This document shows positions 60,794 to 64,000 of a DNA stretch of 64,000 nt, in pieces. The position numbers and the translations under genes are program-made. Every line of letters begins with the position of its first letter. Position 1 is the first letter of the stretch. The notes under the pieces were generated by a model, which saw only the letters and a program-made list of their open reading frames with translations, searched no databases and was not told the DNA's origin. This DNA is from Bryobacter aggregatus MPL3 (GTDB lineage Bacteria; Acidobacteriota; Terriglobia; Bryobacterales; Bryobacteraceae). The DNA is taken from assembly GCF_000702445.1 (NCBI RefSeq), contig NZ_JNIF01000004.1:1178001-1242000 (forward strand), in the 5' to 3' direction.

Positions 60794-63622
60794 TTAGCTG
60801 CAGCCGCTGGTGGAACCGCAATTGCCACACTTATAGCAGCTCCCATTGCGAGTCATCATGCCACCGCACTCCGCACACGACGGGGCATCCGCAACACTGG
60901 GCCCAAAGAGTTCCTTTTGGGGATTCTCTTCGGTCGGCTTCAAGGTCGTTGCCTCTCCAGCCTCGCCCAAGGCGTATTCCGGCCCCATAAACTTCGCGCC
61001 CATCCAACGGAAGATATAGTCCATGATCGACTTCGCATAAGGAATCTGCGGGTTCCCCGTCCAGCCGGACGGCTCAAAGCGCACATGGCTGAACTTATCG
61101 ACATAGAACTTCAGCGGCACTCCATACTGCAGGCCATAGCTGATCGCCGTCGCAAAGTTATCCATCAAGCCCGAAATCGTCGAGCCTTCCTTGGCCATCG
61201 TGATGAAGATCTCACCAGGCGTACCGTCCTCAAACAAGCCGACGGTGATGTAGCCCTCATGACCGGCGATCGAGAACTTGTGCGTCTTCGCATCCCGTTC
61301 CTCAGGCAGCTTGCGGCGCTTGGCCTGATAGACGATCTTCTCGACAATCTGAGCTTCCGGCTTCGCATCGGCTTGGCTCGGCCCCGCCTTCTTCTCACCC
61401 TTGCCCGTGCCGCTCGACAACGGCTGTGCCCGCTTCGAGTTATCGCGATAGATCGCAACGGCCTTGATCCCCAGCTTCCAGCTCTGCAGATAGGCATCGG
61501 CGATGTCTTCGACGGTCGACTCTTCCGGCATATTCACGGTCTTTGAGATCGCACCGGAAATGAAGGGCTGCGCGGCCGCCATCATCTTGACGTGGCCCAT
61601 GTGGTGGATGAAGCGCTTGCCGTTCATCGGGCGGAAGCTGCAATCGAATACCGCCAGATGCTCGTCCTTGAAGCCCGGCGCGCCTTCGATGGTGCCCGTT
61701 GCATCGATGTGGCTGACGATCTTCTCCACCTGCTCGGGCTGATAGCCCAGCTTGATCAGCGCCTGCGGCACCGTCTGGTTCACGATCTTGATCACACCGC
61801 CGCCCACCAGCTTCTTGTACTTCACCAGGCTCAGATCGGGCTCGATGCCGGTGGTGTCGCAATCCATCATGAAGCCGATCGTGCCGGTGGGCGCAATCAC
61901 AGTCACCTGCGCGTTGCGATAGCCAGTGCCACGGCCCAGCTCATAGGCGTTGGTCCAAACTTCGTGCGCCGCGCTCAACAGATCGGGCTGCACATGCTTC
62001 TTGCTGATCTTGCCCACGCTATCGCGGTGCATGCGGATCACTTCAAGGAAGGGCTCCTCGTTGATCTCATAGCCAGGGCACGGGCCCACAGCCTCTGCCG
62101 TGCGAGCACTGGTGAGATAAGCCTGTCCACACATCACGGCGGTGATGGCGCCGGCCATGTCGCGGCCCTCATCGCTGTCATAGGGCATGCTCATCGCCAT
62201 CAGCAGCGTACCGAGATTTGCGTAGCCAAGGCCAAGCGGGCGATAGTCGTGCGAGTTCTTGCCGATCTTGTCGGTCGGGTAGCTTGCATTGTCGACCAGG
62301 ATCTCCTGGGCCAGAATGCAAGTGTCGACAGCGTGGCGGAAAGCCTCGACGTCAAAACGGCCATCGGGACCAAGAAACTTCATCAGGTTCAACGAGGCGA
62401 GGTTGCAAGCCGAGTCGTCGAGGAACATGTACTCGCTGCAAGGGTTCGATGCGTTGATGCGTGCCGTGTTCTTCGAGGTGTGCCACTTGTTGATTGTCGT
62501 GTCAAACTGCATGCCCGGGTCGCCGCACTTCCAGGTGGCTTCGGCAATCTGGCGCAGCAGGTCCTTGGCCATGTAACGCTTGACCGGCGCACCAGTGACG
62601 CGGCTCTTGGTCCAATATTCGCCGTTGCGTTCGCTCGCGTCCATGAACTCGTCGTCCGCACGCACGCTGTTGTTCGCGTTCTGGAAGAAGATGCTCGTAT
62701 AGGCTTCTCCGTCGATGCCCGCGTCATAGCCGGCGTCGATCAAAGTATGAGCCTTCTTCTCTTCCTTTGCCTTGCACCAGATGAACTCTTCGACGTCCGG
62801 ATGGTCTGTGTTGAGAATCACCATCTTCGCGGCGCGGCGGGTCTTACCGCCACTCTTGATGACGCCCGCAAACGCATCGAAACCACGCATGAAGCTCAGC
62901 GGCCCCGAAGCGCGTCCGCCACCCGACAGAATTGCGTTCTCTTCCCGCAGGCTGGACAAATTGGAACCCGTCCCCGAACCCCACTTGAACAACATGCCCT
63001 CGGTCTTGGCCAGATCGAGAATCGATTCGAGCGAATCACCCGCGCTATTGATGAAGCAAGCCGAACACTGCGGCCGGTGCTCCCCTGTCGACAGCTTCCG
63101 AATCTGCTGCGTCGATTCATCCCACACCCAACCGTAGCCACGCTGCTCTTTGACCCCAACGTTGAACCAGACCGGCGAGTTGAAACACGCCTTCTGCGTC
63201 AGCATCAGATGCGCGAGTTCCTGCCGGAAATTCTCTGCATCCGTTGCCGTCTTAAAGTAGCTGTCCTTGATGCCCCAATCGGCAATCGTGTCCACCACTC
63301 GATGCACGAGCTGGCTCACACTGGTTTCGCGCTCCGGCGAACCCAGCTTCCCATGAAAATACTTGCTCGCCACAATGTTGGTGGCGGTTTGCGACCAATC
63401 GGAGGGAACCTCCACATCACGCTGTTCAAACACGACGGCACCCGTCGAGTTCCCGATCGTGGCAGTACGCTTCTCCCACATGACGTCGTCATATGGGGTC
63501 TTTCCGGCATCCAGTTTGGCAGTGAAATAGCGCGGGAAATTCACCCCAGTCCGTGCGGACCTGGGGAGAGAGCGCTTAGCCTTTGGAATTTTCGCTCCGA
63601 GAGCGACGGCAAGTTGACCCAT
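60794..63622 (-). CDS. nrdJ: Vitamin B12-dependent ribonucleotide reductase (class II)
   Basis: This 942-residue enzyme reduces ribonucleotides with adenosylcobalamin as radical source. Features of the class II (NrdJ) type are SACFINSAGDSLESIL, WGSGTGSNLSSLREENAILS, the active-site loop NPCSEYMFLDDSACNLASLN, and IAPTGTIGFMMDCDTTGIEP. The C-terminus has a zinc-ribbon-like Cys cluster (CAECGG, then CYKCGNCGSTSGCS) that ends the protein; this tail also provides the redox Cys pair. There is no class I reductase in the window. Two NrdR-like boxes lie upstream. Confidence 0.94.
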   Translation of the reverse strand: MGQLAVALGAKIPKAKRSLPRSARTGVNFPRYFTAKLDAGKTPYDDVMWEKRTATIGNSTGAVVFEQRDVEVPSDWSQTATNIVASKYFHGKLGSPERETSVSQLVHRVVDTIADWGIKDSYFKTATDAENFRQELAHLMLTQKACFNSPVWFNVGVKEQRGYGWVWDESTQQIRKLSTGEHRPQCSACFINSAGDSLESILDLAKTEGMLFKWGSGTGSNLSSLREENAILSGGGRASGPLSFMRGFDAFAGVIKSGGKTRRAAKMVILNTDHPDVEEFIWCKAKEEKKAHTLIDAGYDAGIDGEAYTSIFFQNANNSVRADDEFMDASERNGEYWTKSRVTGAPVKRYMAKDLLRQIAEATWKCGDPGMQFDTTINKWHTSKNTARINASNPCSEYMFLDDSACNLASLNLMKFLGPDGRFDVEAFRHAVDTCILAQEILVDNASYPTDKIGKNSHDYRPLGLGYANLGTLLMAMSMPYDSDEGRDMAGAITAVMCGQAYLTSARTAEAVGPCPGYEINEEPFLEVIRMHRDSVGKISKKHVQPDLLSAAHEVWTNAYELGRGTGYRNAQVTVIAPTGTIGFMMDCDTTGIEPDLSLVKYKKLVGGGVIKIVNQTVPQALIKLGYQPEQVEKIVSHIDATGTIEGAPGFKDEHLAVFDCSFRPMNGKRFIHHMGHVKMMAAAQPFISGAISKTVNMPEESTVEDIADAYLQSWKLGIKAVAIYRDNSKRAQPLSSGTGKGEKKAGPSQADAKPEAQIVEKIVYQAKRRKLPEERDAKTHKFSIAGHEGYITVGLFEDGTPGEIFITMAKEGSTISGLMDNFATAISYGLQYGVPLKFYVDKFSHVRFEPSGWTGNPQIPYAKSIMDYIFRWMGAKFMGPEYALGEAGEATTLKPTEENPQKELFGPSVADAPSCAECGGMMTRNGSCYKCGNCGSTSGCS

Positions 63623-63724
63623 AATACTAAAACCTCATTTAATTCTACTAAAAATCGGGTGCGCCGAGAAGGGACAGTAAGCAAACGGGCTAGGCTTGCG
63701 ATTTCCGGGTGCGTAGCGATGATG

Positions 63725-63770
63725 ACACAAGATATTGTGTGACATCAAGAGAAATATCTATATACGGTGC
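63725..63770 (-). promoter_or_regulatory. Tandem NrdR-like boxes upstream of nrdJ
   Basis: ACACAAGATATTGTGT at 63725-63740 matches the NrdR consensus acaCwAtATaTwgtgt closely. A second, weaker site at 63755-63770 (ending CTATATACGGTGC) matches about 10 of 16 positions. Their starts are 30 bases apart, about three helical turns, as in known NrdR operators. The nearer box ends 103 bases before the nrdJ start. NrdR represses reductase genes when dATP is high. Confidence 0.75.
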
Positions 63771-63921
63771 AACGACTTGCGGATTTCGCAGACTTCATCC
63801 ACATTTCCCCTCTTTTTTTGCACTTCTTTTCCACGTCCTAAGCCTCTCGAAACATAGGAGCTTACCTCAGGTGATCGGTAGAAATCGAAGCGAACCAAGA
63901 ATCCGTGTGAGAAACCATTTT

Positions 63922-63950
63922 TTGCGAAAAACAGGCCTCAGCGTTACACT
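63922..63950 (+). promoter_or_regulatory. Candidate promoter for the right-edge gene
   Basis: TTGCGA at 63922-63927 and TACACT at 63945-63950 are spaced by 17 bases, upstream of the ATG at 63962. The distance from the -10 box to the ATG is 11 bases, so the leader would be very short. Confidence 0.4.
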
Positions 63951-63961
63951 CTGTAGAACCC

Positions 63962-64000
63962 ATGCGCCCCCTCGCCCTCGCTCTCGCTTTCTCGATCCTC
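63962..64000 (+). CDS. Start of a secreted protein running off the right edge
   Basis: Thirteen codons are inside the window and read MRPLALALAFSIL, which is the basic-plus-hydrophobic start of a signal peptide. The frame is open to the edge, and a promoter-like sequence lies just upstream. No visible Shine-Dalgarno is present. The product cannot be named. Confidence 0.45.
   Translation, partial: MRPLALALAFSIL

Larger units (their letters stand above)
63623..63961. promoter_or_regulatory. 339-base divergent region between nrdJ and the right-edge gene
   Basis: No gene is recognised. The nrdJ-proximal half holds two NrdR-like boxes (listed separately), and the right end holds a sigma70-like promoter for the plus-strand gene. 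A T-rich stretch lies at 63807-63830. No cobalamin riboswitch was recognised, although nrdJ is B12-dependent. Confidence 0.6.

Noticed and set aside
63623-63724. Cobalamin riboswitch upstream of nrdJ
   Set aside because: No B12-box-like sequence was found by eye; a covariance-model search would settle it.
61592-63742. 716-codon plus-strand frame opposite nrdJ
   Set aside because: Antisense of nrdJ; it also covers the NrdR boxes and lacks any domain.

Overview
This window looks like chromosomal DNA from a soil-type member of the Acidobacteriota, probably of the Bryobacterales/Solibacterales kind (inference). The base composition is moderately GC-rich. The case rests on the combination of genes: an alternative complex III fused in one operon to a caa3-type cytochrome oxidase, a VWFA-type secreted protein of the acidobacterial style, paired DUF1549/DUF1553 and DUF1501 proteins, a ceramidase-DUF1080 fusion, DUF4136, DUF885, and a B12-dependent ribonucleotide reductase. 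No rRNA, tRNA, CRISPR array, insertion sequence, prophage or attachment site was recognised. The window is mostly core chromosome with a few accessory patches.

Positions 1-5431 (minus strand) form a tightly packed operon, in transcription order acyP, apt, ispE, prs, rplY, pth, rpsF, rpsR, rplI, with the start of another gene at the very left edge. Several stop and start codons overlap. At 5574-8505 there are a secreted beta-rich (probably outer membrane) protein, an unrecognised protein and truB. Positions 8509-17190 (minus) hold a second long run: ROK sugar kinase, xylulokinase, priA, a GNAT acetyltransferase, a TPR protein, a YvcK-like protein and glmU. At 17240-25685 lie a DUF885 lipoprotein, signal peptidase I, a small orphan gene behind palindromes, a PcrA/UvrD helicase, a degenerate receiver-domain protein, ispG and an OFA-type transporter.

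Positions 25687-34286 (minus) are more accessory: a NagX/DUF5009-like acyltransferase, a sulfatase, a VOC protein, a large membrane protein, an M28-type peptidase, a class D sortase, a VWA protein and a secreted protein that ends in an LPTTA sorting signal. A sortase next to a candidate substrate is uncommon in a diderm and is the most unusual local system seen here.

Positions 34663-47518 are one respiratory operon: actABCDEF (quinol oxidation by alternative complex III), a one-TM unknown, a SCO copper chaperone, and ctaCDEF (caa3 oxidase with a cytochrome c domain fused to subunit II). A strong terminator follows. Together these genes would carry electrons from menaquinol to oxygen. Positions 47621-53302 contain two secreted proteins of unknown role, a quinone-oxidoreductase-like enzyme, a LytS/LytTR two-component pair and a methyltransferase. 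Positions 53363-60106 form a catabolic-looking cluster (DUF1549/DUF1553, DUF1501, MFS permease, ceramidase-DUF1080). The window ends with a DUF4136 protein, a long bidirectional terminator, nrdJ with two NrdR-like boxes upstream, and the first codons of a secreted protein.
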